Positions 53,014 to 61,667 of a stretch of DNA of 64,000 nucleotides are shown one piece after another (position 1 is the first letter of the stretch; each line of letters begins with the position of its first letter). A program made the position numbers and the translations under genes. The notes under the pieces were generated by a model that saw only the letters and a list, made by a program, of their open reading frames with translations, had not been told where the DNA came from and searched no databases. The stretch lies in the NCBI GenBank assembly GCA_965224575.1, contig CBDCZQ010000006.1:62001-126000 (forward strand), in the 5' to 3' direction. The stretch is from QPIN01 sp965224575. GTDB taxonomy: Bacteria > Pseudomonadota > Gammaproteobacteria > Methylococcales > Methylomonadaceae.

Positions 53014-54693
53014 ATGGAAATGGTAATCTTAGCTGGTTTAATCATAGCTGTTTTAGCTTATGTTCTACTGCCTAAAAAAGGGGATATAAATTCGCTAGAA
53101 ACAATTGATCTGGATAATGATCAAGAATTTGATCGAGAAGAATACGAAGCGCAACGTAGAAGAGAAGAAATTAATGCTCAGGAAGAGCTTGAAATGCAGC
53201 AACAAAGAGAAGCAAGAGTTGCTCAAGAAGATGTAGCTGACCGTGAAGCCAATGTCTCCCGTATGGAGCGCGATTTACAATTTTTACAAGAAGAACTGGA
53301 TGAACGAACAAACCGTCTAAATCAAGCCGAATTAGACTCCAGCACTTTTCAACAAGAACTAGAATCTCAAAAAGAGAGTGTTGATCAAGAAACAAGGGCT
53401 GTAAGAGAATCTCAAGAAGGCCACGATCATAGGGAATCTCAACTTGTCCGTCAAGAACAACAACTTCAATCCCTTCAGGAAGAACTCTCAGCCCAAGAAG
53501 AAAAACTAACTCAGCAAGAACAAGAAACCAGATCCACTCAGTATGATCTTGAATCGAGAGCTGAAGAGCTAAGTAGGCAGGAATCTCAGGTGAAATCTAG
53601 CCAGGAAGAGATTGAATCAAGACTTGAAGCAGAACGAGTCGAACAGGAAAGAATTGAACAAGCAAGACTTGAAGAAGAACAGCTTGAACAAGAAAGAATC
53701 GAGCAGGAAAGGCTCGAAGAAGAACGCCTTGAACGAGAAAGAATCGAGCAGGAAAGACTCGAAGAAGAACGCCTTGAACAAGAAAGAATCGAGCAGGAGA
53801 GACTCGAAGAAGAACGCCTTGAACGAGAAAGAATCGAGCAGGAAAGACTCGAAGAAGAACGCCTTGAACAAGAAAGAATCGAGCAGGAGAGACTCGAAGA
53901 AGAACGCCTTGAACAAGAAAGAATCGAGCAGGAAAGGCTTGAAGAAGAACGCCTTGAACAAGAAAGAATCGAGCAGGAAAGACTCGAAGAAGAACGCCTT
54001 GAACAAGAAAGAATCGAGCAAGAAAGACTCGAAGAAGAACGCCTTGAACAAGAAAGAATCGAGCAGGAAAGACTCGAAGAAGAACGCCTTGAACAAGAAA
54101 GAATCGAGCAGGAAAGGCTTGAGGAAGAACGTCTTGAACAAGAAAGAATTGAGCAGGAAAAGCTTGAAGAAGAACGTCTTGAACAAGAAAGAATTGAGCA
54201 GGAAAAGCTTGAAGAAGAAAAGGTTGTTCAGGAACAGTCTGAAGCTGAAGCATTAGAGCAAGAAGTCGCTGAGAATGCTGAACCCCCTATATCTGAAGAC
54301 CAAATCAACCTAGTTCAATCTACCTGGAAAATGATTGTTCCAGTCAAAGACCAAACTGCAGAATTATTTTATCGTAAATTATTTCAAATGGACCCAGAAA
54401 TAAAACCGTTATTCAAAGGCGATATGAAAGCTCAGGGAGATAAACTGGTTACCTCTATAAACCTAGTTGTCAATTCTCTTAACAAATTAGATCATGTCGT
54501 CCCAGCGTTACAAGACATGGGTAGGCGTCACCTAGATTATGGCGTAAAAGCAGAACATTACGATACTGTTGGTGGTGCTTTATTATGGACTCTAGAACAA
54601 GGCTTAGGCAATGATTTTACTGATGAAGTTAAAACAGCTTGGACTACAGCCTATGGCATAATTGCATCAACCATGACTGATGCCGCATATTAG
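53014..54693 (+). CDS. Membrane-anchored globin with long charged helical rod
   Basis: 559 residues. An N-terminal membrane helix (about 3-19, MVILAGLIIAVLAYVLL) is followed by a Glu/Gln/Arg-rich helical region (about 35-219), then 12 perfect-length 15-residue repeats (220-399), a short linker, and a C-terminal bacterial globin (about 424-559). The globin has FYRKLFQMDPEIKPLF with a Tyr at the B10-like position (453), DMKAQGDKL and the proximal His506 in GRRHLDYGV, as in flavohaemoglobin-type single-domain globins; no reductase domain follows. Roles in NO or O2 binding are known for this globin class. The anchored rod arrangement is unusual and its purpose is unknown. Confidence 0.85.
   Translation: MEMVILAGLIIAVLAYVLLPKKGDINSLETIDLDNDQEFDREEYEAQRRREEINAQEELEMQQQREARVAQEDVADREANVSRMERDLQFLQEELDERTNRLNQAELDSSTFQQELESQKESVDQETRAVRESQEGHDHRESQLVRQEQQLQSLQEELSAQEEKLTQQEQETRSTQYDLESRAEELSRQESQVKSSQEEIESRLEAERVEQERIEQARLEEEQLEQERIEQERLEEERLERERIEQERLEEERLEQERIEQERLEEERLERERIEQERLEEERLEQERIEQERLEEERLEQERIEQERLEEERLEQERIEQERLEEERLEQERIEQERLEEERLEQERIEQERLEEERLEQERIEQERLEEERLEQERIEQEKLEEERLEQERIEQEKLEEEKVVQEQSEAEALEQEVAENAEPPISEDQINLVQSTWKMIVPVKDQTAELFYRKLFQMDPEIKPLFKGDMKAQGDKLVTSINLVVNSLNKLDHVVPALQDMGRRHLDYGVKAEHYDTVGGALLWTLEQGLGNDFTDEVKTAWTTAYGIIASTMTDAAY
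53671..54210 (+). repeat. Tandem 45-bp repeat in the globin gene (12 units)
   Basis: Units start at 53671 and every 45 bases through 54166, with a partial 13th unit at 54211. Each encodes three pentads: RLEEE-RLEQE-RIEQE with minor changes. The unit length is a multiple of three, so gain or loss of units keeps the frame. Copies are nearly identical at DNA level, and the array creates long spurious ORFs in the other frames. Confidence 0.95.
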
Positions 54694-54728
54694 CTGGCAC
54701 CCAATATTTTAAAGAAATATATTATTTT

Positions 54729-54808
54729 GTAGGTTGGGCTAACGGCTCTATCGTTAACCCAACAACATACGTTAAACTGGGTTGCCAAAGAAACAACAAC
54801 CCAGCCTT
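54729..54808 (+). repeat. Hairpin-rich repeat family A, copy A6
   Basis: About 80 bp: GTAGGTTGGGCTAACGGCTC, the TCGTTAACCCAAC hairpin, then CTGGGTTGCCAAAGAAAC and AACCCAGCCTT. The right end is shortened. It lies 35 bases after the globin gene and upstream of zwf. Confidence 0.75.
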
Positions 54809-54971
54809 CAATACAAAATCAAAGAATTACTAAAATTCTCCATCTAATCTATCAAAAACCACTCCAAACCTGTTTTACTCTTTCCTAAAAAAATCTAAGT
54901 ATAATACCCCTTTATTAATTACCTTTATCAACCTATCAACCTTTGATAAACCCTTAAATTTTCAATAGCAC

Positions 54972-56441
54972 ATGCAAAAAAACGAAACATTTAAACCCTG
55001 TGACCTTGTGATTTATGGCGCATTAGGCGATTTATCAACTCGCAAGCTGCTTATTTCTTTATACCGTCTTGAAAAAGCTGGGTTATTAGAAGATGAAACT
55101 CAAATTATTGGTGTAGATTTACATAAAAAAGAAAACAAAGGGTTTGTTAAAGTTGCGCAAGTTAGCTTAAAAGAATTTTTAAAGGAAGATATTGATAAAA
55201 ATATCTGGGAGAAATTTTCTTCAAGACTCAATTACTTACAAATTGATCTAACCCAAATGGATCAATATAAAAAACTAAAAACAGTCATTGATTCAAAACA
55301 AAGAGTATTGATCAATTACTTTTCTGTTGCCCCCTTTTTATTCAAACATATTTGCCAAGGACTTGCTCAATCTGGAGTTCTGACTAAAGATGCAAAAGTT
55401 GTCATGGAAAAACCATTAGGTCATGACCTGAAATCATCACAAGAAATTAATGATGCCTTTGCCGAAGTTTTTAACGAAGATCAAATCTTTCGGATAGATC
55501 ATTATCTTGGAAAAGAAACCGTACTTAATCTATTAGCTTTACGTTTTGCTAATTCTATTTTTACCAGCAATTGGGATCATAATACAATTGATTCAATACA
55601 AATCACCGTCGCTGAAGAAGTGGGTATTGAAGGTCGCTGGGAATATTTTGATCAAACCGGTCAAACCCGCGATATGTTGCAAAATCATTTACTTCAAATT
55701 TTGACATTTATTGCAATGGAACCTCCAGTCAATCTGGAAGCAAAAAGTATCCGCAGAGAAAAAATTAAAATTCTTGAAGCACTTCGCCCCATTACGGTAG
55801 AAAATGTTGCTAAAACAACGGTTAGAGGGCAATATTCCTCAGGTTTTTTAAAAGGACATGAAGTCCCTGGCTATTTAGAAGAAGATGATGCCAATATTGA
55901 CAGTACCACTGAAAGCTTTGTTGCATTACGCGTTGATATAGATAATTGGCGCTGGGCTGATGTGCCTTTCTATTTACGCACAGGTAAACGAATGCATAAT
56001 AAAAGGACTGAAATTGTCATTAATTTTAAACAATTACCACATAATATATTTAAAGACAGTTTTATTGACCTACCTGCCAATAAACTAGTGATTCATCTAC
56101 AGCCAAAAGAAGGCATTGATATACAAATGCTTAACAAAGTCCCAGGGATTGGTGGCAGTATTAAATTACAAAAAACCAAACTGGATTTAAGTTTTTCTGA
56201 AACATTTAAAGATAAAAAAGTATTTGGTGGATATGAAAGGCTCATCCTGGAAGCCATGCGCGGTAACCCGACCTTATTTTTAAGCCGAGAAGAAATTGAA
56301 CAGGCCTGGACCTGGATTGATTCCATAAGAAATGCATGGGAACACCAGAATGAATCACCAAAACCCTATCCTGCAGGAAGCTGGGGGCCAGTTGCATCAG
56401 TTGCTCTTTTAGCTCGTGATGGACGAGCTTGGGAAGAATAA
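54972..56441 (+). CDS. zwf: Glucose-6-phosphate 1-dehydrogenase
   Basis: 489 residues. The Rossmann motif VIYGALGDLSTRKL at residues 12-25 and the substrate-binding FRIDHYLGKETVLNL near residue 177 are diagnostic. It oxidises glucose-6-phosphate to 6-phosphogluconolactone with NAD(P). A TATAAT box at 54900-54905 may be its -10 element. It is followed, each after a short gap, by edd and eda in the same direction, so the three encode the oxidative entry and Entner-Doudoroff branch; a lactonase gene is not present here. Confidence 0.96.
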   Translation: MQKNETFKPCDLVIYGALGDLSTRKLLISLYRLEKAGLLEDETQIIGVDLHKKENKGFVKVAQVSLKEFLKEDIDKNIWEKFSSRLNYLQIDLTQMDQYKKLKTVIDSKQRVLINYFSVAPFLFKHICQGLAQSGVLTKDAKVVMEKPLGHDLKSSQEINDAFAEVFNEDQIFRIDHYLGKETVLNLLALRFANSIFTSNWDHNTIDSIQITVAEEVGIEGRWEYFDQTGQTRDMLQNHLLQILTFIAMEPPVNLEAKSIRREKIKILEALRPITVENVAKTTVRGQYSSGFLKGHEVPGYLEEDDANIDSTTESFVALRVDIDNWRWADVPFYLRTGKRMHNKRTEIVINFKQLPHNIFKDSFIDLPANKLVIHLQPKEGIDIQMLNKVPGIGGSIKLQKTKLDLSFSETFKDKKVFGGYERLILEAMRGNPTLFLSREEIEQAWTWIDSIRNAWEHQNESPKPYPAGSWGPVASVALLARDGRAWEE

Positions 56442-56452
56442 CCAGAACCAGT

Positions 56453-56543
56453 CGTAGGTTGGGCTAACAGCTCCATCGTTAACCCAACGTTTCTTTAACC
56501 CAATATTATATTGGGTTACCAAAGAGACAGCTCCCAACCTACG
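56453..56543 (+). repeat. Hairpin-rich repeat family A, copy A7
   Basis: About 91 bp with ends CGTAGGTTGGGCTAACAGC and GCTCCCAACCTACG and the core ATCGTTAACCCAAC; the loop has TATTATATTGGGTTACC. It lies between zwf and edd, 12 bases after the zwf stop. Confidence 0.8.
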
Positions 56544-56658
56544 ATAATATCTTATCTAAATACAATATAGAATTACCTAGCAAACCAATATAAATAATGG
56601 AGTGGTACATTATCACCAGCCCATTCGAGAAAAGTATCAAAAGAATAGAGGAAACCAT

Positions 56659-58479
56659 ATGCATCCCATTATAGAAAAAGTAACGCAAGAAGTTATAGAT
56701 CGTAGCCATGAATCTCGATCTGCCTATCTGAAATATATAGATGGCCTAGCAAAAGAAGGGCCGATTCGTTCCAAACTTGCCTGTGGCAACTTAGCACATG
56801 GTTTTGCAGCCTGTAGCAGTTCTGAAAAATCCGACTTAACCCGCGAAATAAAAGCTAATATTGCAATCATTTCCTCATACAATGATATGTTGTCAGCTCA
56901 TCAGCCTTATAAAGACGCACCAGATTTAATTAAAGAGGCAATACGTGAAGCTGGAGGTGTTGCCCAATTTGCTGGCGGGGTTCCGGCTATGTGTGATGGT
57001 ATTACTCAAGGCCAACCAGGTATGGAATTATCCTTATTCAGTCGTGATTTAATAGCCATGACTACCGCTATCGGCATGAGTCACAATATGTTTGATGGAG
57101 CATTATATTTAGGTGTCTGTGACAAGATTGTCCCTGGCCTACTGATTGGTGCATTAAGTTTTGGTCATTTACCAGCGATCTTTATTCCTGCCGGCCCAAT
57201 GCCTAGCGGAATCACCAACAAAGAAAAAGCTCGCGCTCGCCAAGCCTATGCAGTCGGAAAAATTGGACGTAAAGAGTTGTTGGAGTCTGAATCAGCATCC
57301 TATCATTCAGCAGGGACTTGTACGTTTTATGGTACAGCTAATAGTAACCAAATGATGATGGAAATTATGGGGTTGCATTTACCTGGTAGTTCTTTTGTCA
57401 ATCCATACACACCTTTGCGAGATGAGTTAACACGCAAGGCTGCAAGACAAGTCTTAAAATTTACTGCATTAGGTGATGATTATCGCCCCGTAGCCCATGC
57501 AATTGATGAAAAAGCTATTATCAATGCAGTGATAGGTCTTCTAGCAACCGGTGGTTCAACAAATCATACGATGCACTTAATTGCTATTGCCCGTGCTTCT
57601 GGCATTACTTTAAACTGGGATGACTTTGACAACCTTTCCAAAGCAATCCCACAATTAACAAAAATTTATCCTAATGGGCCTGCTGACGTAAATCACTTTC
57701 ATGCTGCAGGAGGTATGGGCGTGATGATTGCTGAGTTATTAAAGCATGGTTTGTTACACGAGGATATTTTGACTGTTGCTGATAACAAAGGAATGAATAA
57801 TTATACTCAAGAGCCCAAGCTAAATAATGGCGAGTTAACATGGGAAGCTTGTCCTGAAACGTCATTAGATACAGAAGTTTTAAGCACAGTCGACACTCCT
57901 TTCTCTAAAGAAGGTGGTCTGCATGTTATGCGAGGAAACCTGGGGCGAGGTGTATCCAAACTTTCAGCCGTTGCAAAAAAACATCAAATTGTTGAAGCAC
58001 CTGCCGTAGTTTTTGATGACCAGGAAGATTTTATTACAGCCTTTCAACGAGGTGAGTTAGAAAAAGACTTTATTGCAGTCATCCGTTTTCAAGGGCCAAG
58101 AGCCAATGGAATGCCTGAATTACATAAACTCACCCCCCCATTAGGCGTTTTACAAGATAAAGGATTTAAAGTTGCCTTAGTCACGGATGGACGCATGTCA
58201 GGTGCATCAGGAAAAGTCCCTTCTGCTATCCATTTATGTCCAGAATGCGAAATGGGTGGCCCGTTAGCAAAAGTATTAGATGGCGATATTATTTCTTTAA
58301 ATATACAAACAGGCGATGTAAATGCATTAGTTGATGAGAAAGAATTTGAGGCGCGTGAGCCAATCCCTAATCGAGCCAATAACCACCATTATGGTATGGG
58401 ACGCGAAATGTTTGGTGGCTTCCGTTTAGGCGCTTCTACTGCTGAGACAGGGGCTTCTAATTTATTCCCTGTTGATTAG
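56659..58479 (+). CDS. edd: 6-phosphogluconate dehydratase
   Basis: Start at MHPIIEKVTQEVIDRSHESR (56659) with GAGGAAA six bases upstream, giving 606 residues, the normal Edd length; an in-frame GTG 57 bases earlier has no such site. IlvD/Edd family blocks are present: AYNDMLSAHQPY-like SSYNDMLSAHQPYK, PAMCDGITQGQPGMELSL with a cluster cysteine, GTCTFYGTANSNQMMME and VTDGRMSGASGKVPSA. The Fe-S enzyme converts 6-phosphogluconate to KDPG for Eda, encoded 41 bp downstream. Confidence 0.96.
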   Translation: MHPIIEKVTQEVIDRSHESRSAYLKYIDGLAKEGPIRSKLACGNLAHGFAACSSSEKSDLTREIKANIAIISSYNDMLSAHQPYKDAPDLIKEAIREAGGVAQFAGGVPAMCDGITQGQPGMELSLFSRDLIAMTTAIGMSHNMFDGALYLGVCDKIVPGLLIGALSFGHLPAIFIPAGPMPSGITNKEKARARQAYAVGKIGRKELLESESASYHSAGTCTFYGTANSNQMMMEIMGLHLPGSSFVNPYTPLRDELTRKAARQVLKFTALGDDYRPVAHAIDEKAIINAVIGLLATGGSTNHTMHLIAIARASGITLNWDDFDNLSKAIPQLTKIYPNGPADVNHFHAAGGMGVMIAELLKHGLLHEDILTVADNKGMNNYTQEPKLNNGELTWEACPETSLDTEVLSTVDTPFSKEGGLHVMRGNLGRGVSKLSAVAKKHQIVEAPAVVFDDQEDFITAFQRGELEKDFIAVIRFQGPRANGMPELHKLTPPLGVLQDKGFKVALVTDGRMSGASGKVPSAIHLCPECEMGGPLAKVLDGDIISLNIQTGDVNALVDEKEFEAREPIPNRANNHHYGMGREMFGGFRLGASTAETGASNLFPVD

Positions 58480-58520
58480 ATATTTTCCGACCAATCCAAT
58501 AACTCTTATAGAGAATCATA

Positions 58521-59150
58521 ATGACTGCAATTAAAGACATAATGAACACATCACCGGTGATTCCGGTTATGGTTATTAACAAATTAGAACATGCCGTACC
58601 ATTAGCCAATGCCTTGGTTGAAGGAGGTTTAAAAGTTTTAGAAATTACACTACGCACACCAGTAGCTTTAGATGCTATAAAAAAAATTAAAGCAGAAGTT
58701 CCTAATGCAATCGTTGGCGCAGGGACTGTCATTAATTTAGAAACTTTAAATCAAGTAATTGATGCTGGCTCTGAATTTATAGTTAGCCCAGGCGTAACAG
58801 ACGAGTTGATAGATGCTGCATTAAAATCTGGTACGCCTATTCTTCCTGGTATCGTAACACCAAGCGAAGTAATGAACTTGCTAGAAAAAGGTATTACTGA
58901 AATGAAATTTTTCCCTGCTGAAGCTGCTGGCGGCATCCCAATGGTAAAATCAATTGGAGGCCCATTACCTCAAGTGACTTTTTGTCCAACAGGAGGCGTT
59001 AGCCCAAAAAATGCCGCTGATTATCTGGCTTTAAAAAATGTAGCTTGTGTGGGTGGCTCATGGATGGCACCTGCCAATCTTGTAGATGCAGAAAACTGGG
59101 ATGAGATTAAACGATTGACAGTTGAAGCGTTAAATATTGCAAATAAATAG
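58521..59150 (+). CDS. eda: KDPG / KHG aldolase
   Basis: 209 residues. LEITLRTPVALDAI contains the catalytic Glu, and the Schiff-base Lys is in EMKFFPAEAAGGIPMVKSI; FCPTGGVSPKNAADYL is the phosphate-binding turn. It cleaves 2-keto-3-deoxy-6-phosphogluconate to pyruvate and glyceraldehyde-3-phosphate. In RuMP-cycle organisms this cleavage also regenerates C3 units for formaldehyde assimilation. Repeat A8 follows the gene. Confidence 0.96.
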   Translation: MTAIKDIMNTSPVIPVMVINKLEHAVPLANALVEGGLKVLEITLRTPVALDAIKKIKAEVPNAIVGAGTVINLETLNQVIDAGSEFIVSPGVTDELIDAALKSGTPILPGIVTPSEVMNLLEKGITEMKFFPAEAAGGIPMVKSIGGPLPQVTFCPTGGVSPKNAADYLALKNVACVGGSWMAPANLVDAENWDEIKRLTVEALNIANK

Positions 59151-59155
59151 AGAAT

Positions 59156-59240
59156 GTAGGTTGGGCTAACGGCTCTTTCGTTAACCCAACATTTTGTTAG
59201 CATATAGTTGGGTTGCCAAAAATACGGCAGCCCAACCTAC
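59156..59240 (+). repeat. Hairpin-rich repeat family A, copy A8
   Basis: 85 bp with perfect inverted ends GTAGGTTGGGCT and GCCCAACCTAC, the core TCGTTAACCCAAC hairpin and the GGTTGCCAAAAATACGGCAGCC hairpin written as two arms GGTTGCC / GGCAGCC. It lies between the convergent eda and aldehyde dehydrogenase genes. Confidence 0.82.
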
Positions 59241-59269
59241 GCCACATAGATGTAAGGTTTTGTTTTAAA

Positions 59270-60790
59270 TCAGAAAAATCCTAATGGATTAATATCATAG
59301 CTAACCAACATATTTTTAGTTTGCTGATAATGATCTAACATCATTTTATGATTTTCACGACCTACTCCCGATTTTTTATAACCGCCAAAAGCAGCATGAG
59401 CAGGATAATGATGATAACAATTCGTCCATACCCGCCCTGCTTGAATAGCACGCCCCATACGATAAGATCGGTTCATATCTCGCGTCCAAAGTCCTGCACC
59501 TAAGCCAAATTCACTATCGTTAGCAATTTCTAAAGCTTCTGCTTCATCTTTAAAGGTAGTGGCTGAAATCACTGGGCCAAATATTTCTTCCTGAAAAATT
59601 CGCATTTTATTATCACCTTTCATCACCGTGGGTTGAATGTAGTATCCTTCACCAAATTCATCTTTTAATGATTCTACTTCTCCACCAATTAATACTTCAG
59701 CTCCTTCCTTTTTACCAATTTCGATATATTCCATAATTTTATCGAATTGTTGTTTTGAAGCTTGGGCGCCGACCATTGTTTCAGTATCTAACGGATTTCC
59801 ACGTTTAATTTGGCTGGCTCGTTCAATCACTTTTGCTATAAATTCATCATAGATTGATTCTTGAATTAATAATCTTGATGGACAGGTACAAACCTCACCT
59901 TGATTAAAAAAAGCTAGTACCGCTCCTTCTATACATTTACTAATAAATTCTTCTTCCTGCTCCATCACGTCCTCAAAGAAGATATTAGGTGATTTACCTC
60001 CCAGCTCTACCGTTGATGGAATAATATTTTCAGCTGCACACTTCATAATATGAGACCCAACAGGTGTTGATCCTGTGAAAGCGATTTTTGCAATACGTGT
60101 ACTAGTTGCTAAGGCTTGCCCCGCTTCTTTACCGTAACCATTAACCACATTTAAAACACCAGCTGGTAACAAATCACCAATGATTTCCATCAAAATTAAA
60201 ATAGATGCAGGGGTTTGCTCAGCAGGCTTCATCACAACACAGTTACCTGTCGCTAATGCTGGAGCTAATTTCCAGCAAGCCATTAATAATGGAAAATTCC
60301 ATGGAATAATTTGTCCAACCACACCTAAAGGCTCATGAAAATGGTAAGCAACTGTATTTTCGTCAATTTCTCCAATAGAACCTTCTTGAGCGCGAATACA
60401 TCCAGCAAAATAACGAAAATGATCTGCAGCCAATGGCACATCAGCCGCCAAGGTTTCTCGAATTGCTTTACCGTTATCCCAAGCTTCTGCAACGGCTAAT
60501 TTTTCCAGGTTCTCTTCGATACGGTCAGCAATTTTTAATAAGATATTAGATCTTGCTGTTACCGAAGTTTTTCCCCATTCATCTTTTACTAAATGAGCTG
60601 CATCTAATGCAAGCTCAACATCTTTAAAGGTTGAACGTGGAATTTCACAAAAAACCTTGCCAGTAACAGGGCTTATATTTCCAAAATATTCGCCATCAAC
60701 GGGAGCTACCCAATCACCACCAATAAAATTTTCATAACGGGTTTTAAAGCTTACTTTACTATCAGGTTGGTTAGGTGTAGTGTAAATCAT
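59270..60790 (-). CDS. NAD-dependent aldehyde dehydrogenase (ExaC/AldB-like)
   Basis: 506 residues. The ALDH fold landmarks are IIPWNFPLLMACWKLAPAL, the NAD-binding FTGSTPVGSHIMK, the general base in TVELGGKSPNIFFED and the catalytic Cys in FFNQGEVCTCPSRL, which resembles acetaldehyde/aldehyde dehydrogenases of the ExaC/AldB group. GGGAG lies 9 bases before the start. A perfect palindrome at 60806-60823 just upstream suggests repression by a TetR-type regulator. The substrate (acetaldehyde or another short aldehyde) is inferred. Confidence 0.9.
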   Translation of the reverse strand: MIYTTPNQPDSKVSFKTRYENFIGGDWVAPVDGEYFGNISPVTGKVFCEIPRSTFKDVELALDAAHLVKDEWGKTSVTARSNILLKIADRIEENLEKLAVAEAWDNGKAIRETLAADVPLAADHFRYFAGCIRAQEGSIGEIDENTVAYHFHEPLGVVGQIIPWNFPLLMACWKLAPALATGNCVVMKPAEQTPASILILMEIIGDLLPAGVLNVVNGYGKEAGQALATSTRIAKIAFTGSTPVGSHIMKCAAENIIPSTVELGGKSPNIFFEDVMEQEEEFISKCIEGAVLAFFNQGEVCTCPSRLLIQESIYDEFIAKVIERASQIKRGNPLDTETMVGAQASKQQFDKIMEYIEIGKKEGAEVLIGGEVESLKDEFGEGYYIQPTVMKGDNKMRIFQEEIFGPVISATTFKDEAEALEIANDSEFGLGAGLWTRDMNRSYRMGRAIQAGRVWTNCYHHYPAHAAFGGYKKSGVGRENHKMMLDHYQQTKNMLVSYDINPLGFF

Positions 60791-60805
60791 TTGTTATAAC
60801 TCCCA

Positions 60806-60823
60806 TTTGAATGTTCATTCAAA
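60806..60823 (-). promoter_or_regulatory. Putative TetR-family operator before the aldehyde dehydrogenase gene
   Basis: TTTGAATG-TT-CATTCAAA is a perfect 8-bp palindrome with a 2-bp centre, 16-33 bases upstream of the ATG. The TGAATG-NN-CATTCA shape is common among TetR-family operators. No regulator gene is next to it, so the regulator is unknown. Confidence 0.45.
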
Positions 60824-60847
60824 AAAAAACCTCTGTAAAAACAGAAG
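60821..60847 (-). terminator. Rho-independent terminator of ssb
   Basis: On the minus strand a 7-bp stem (CTTCUGU / ACAGAGG) with a 4-nt loop (60847-60830) is followed directly by nine U (60829-60821). It lies 42 bases after the ssb stop and 30 bases before the aldehyde dehydrogenase start. Confidence 0.78.
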
Positions 60848-60888
60848 CTTTAAAATATTTTTATATAACCTAACCTTGTGTTTCTATT

Positions 60889-61290
60889 TTAAAAAGGCAC
60901 GTCATCAAAGTCATCCAGACTACTGGGTTGAGAAGGCTGCTGATTACTTTGTTGTTGAGGTTGTTGGCTTTGCTCATTACGCTTACCCACTAAATCAACA
61001 ATATTTGCATTGAGCTCTAAACTGGTTTTAGTTGTCCCATCATTTGCCTGATATTCGCGTTGCGTCAATTCACCTGATACAAAAACCTGCTGACCTTTTT
61101 TTAGATAATTTTGTAACGAGCCTTCTGCTCGCTTCCCCCACAAAGCAACTCTAATCCATAAAGTTTGTTGTCTATCCCCAAAACCAATATTATTAGCAAC
61201 GGTAAAATTAAGAACCGATTGGCCAGAAGGAGTTACTCTAACCTCTGCATCCCGACCAACTGTTCCAGTAAAACTAAATACATTACTCAT
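60889..61290 (-). CDS. ssb: Single-stranded DNA-binding protein
   Basis: 133 residues. An N-terminal OB fold (about 1-100) starts MSNVFSFTGTVGRDAEVRVT and contains TLWIRVALWGKRAEGSLQNYLKKG. A Gln/Pro/Ser-rich linker follows, then the acidic tip DDFDDVPF that recruits replication and repair partners. It is shorter than E. coli SSB, mainly in the linker. No LexA box was seen upstream. A clear terminator follows the gene. Confidence 0.92.
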   Translation of the reverse strand: MSNVFSFTGTVGRDAEVRVTPSGQSVLNFTVANNIGFGDRQQTLWIRVALWGKRAEGSLQNYLKKGQQVFVSGELTQREYQANDGTTKTSLELNANIVDLVGKRNEQSQQPQQQSNQQPSQPSSLDDFDDVPF

Positions 61291-61325
61291 TATTAAATTA
61301 TTTCCTTAATAAAATTTTAAATTTC

Positions 61326-61637
61326 TTAGGAAAACATATTTTTAATAGAATCCGTTAGATTATCCCACCCTTCTTCAATTGAATTGCCCGCTTCATCCCA
61401 TCCGGCCTCTAAAGAATCTTTTAGGTCATCCCAATTATCATCTGCCGCATCAGCAATTTCCTTAGCTTTTTCTATTGCCAAGTCTAACTTTGGCTCCAGA
61501 CTGCTAATCGCTTCCTTAATATCATCAATAGCTTCATTAGACTCATCCAAGGCTGTTTCTTTTAATTTTTCCAATTTACCCTGCTGGGCATCTATTGTTG
61601 CTTGAACTCTTTCTAACAATTCATTTTTTGTGCTCAT
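61326..61637 (-). CDS. Small acidic amphipathic helical protein, function unknown
   Basis: 103 residues, almost entirely helix-forming and acidic, with no signal peptide. The first half (LLERVQATIDAQQGKLEKLK) looks coiled-coil. The second half has Trp-containing repeats spaced about 11 residues (NWDDLKDSLEAGWDEAGNSIEEGWDN in pieces), as in amphipathic apolipoprotein- or LEA-like proteins that lie on membranes. I do not recognise a named family. It is separated from ssb by 35 bp. Confidence 0.6.
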   Translation of the reverse strand: MSTKNELLERVQATIDAQQGKLEKLKETALDESNEAIDDIKEAISSLEPKLDLAIEKAKEIADAADDNWDDLKDSLEAGWDEAGNSIEEGWDNLTDSIKNMFS

Positions 61638-61667
61638 ATTTCACCTCTTTTAAGTATTGTAATAAAA

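Noticed and set aside
53597..54256. Long open frames on both strands across the 45-bp repeat (up to 218 codons)
   Set aside because: They follow from the repeat having no stop codons in several frames. Their products are low complexity, and only the 53014-54693 frame links a membrane anchor to a globin.
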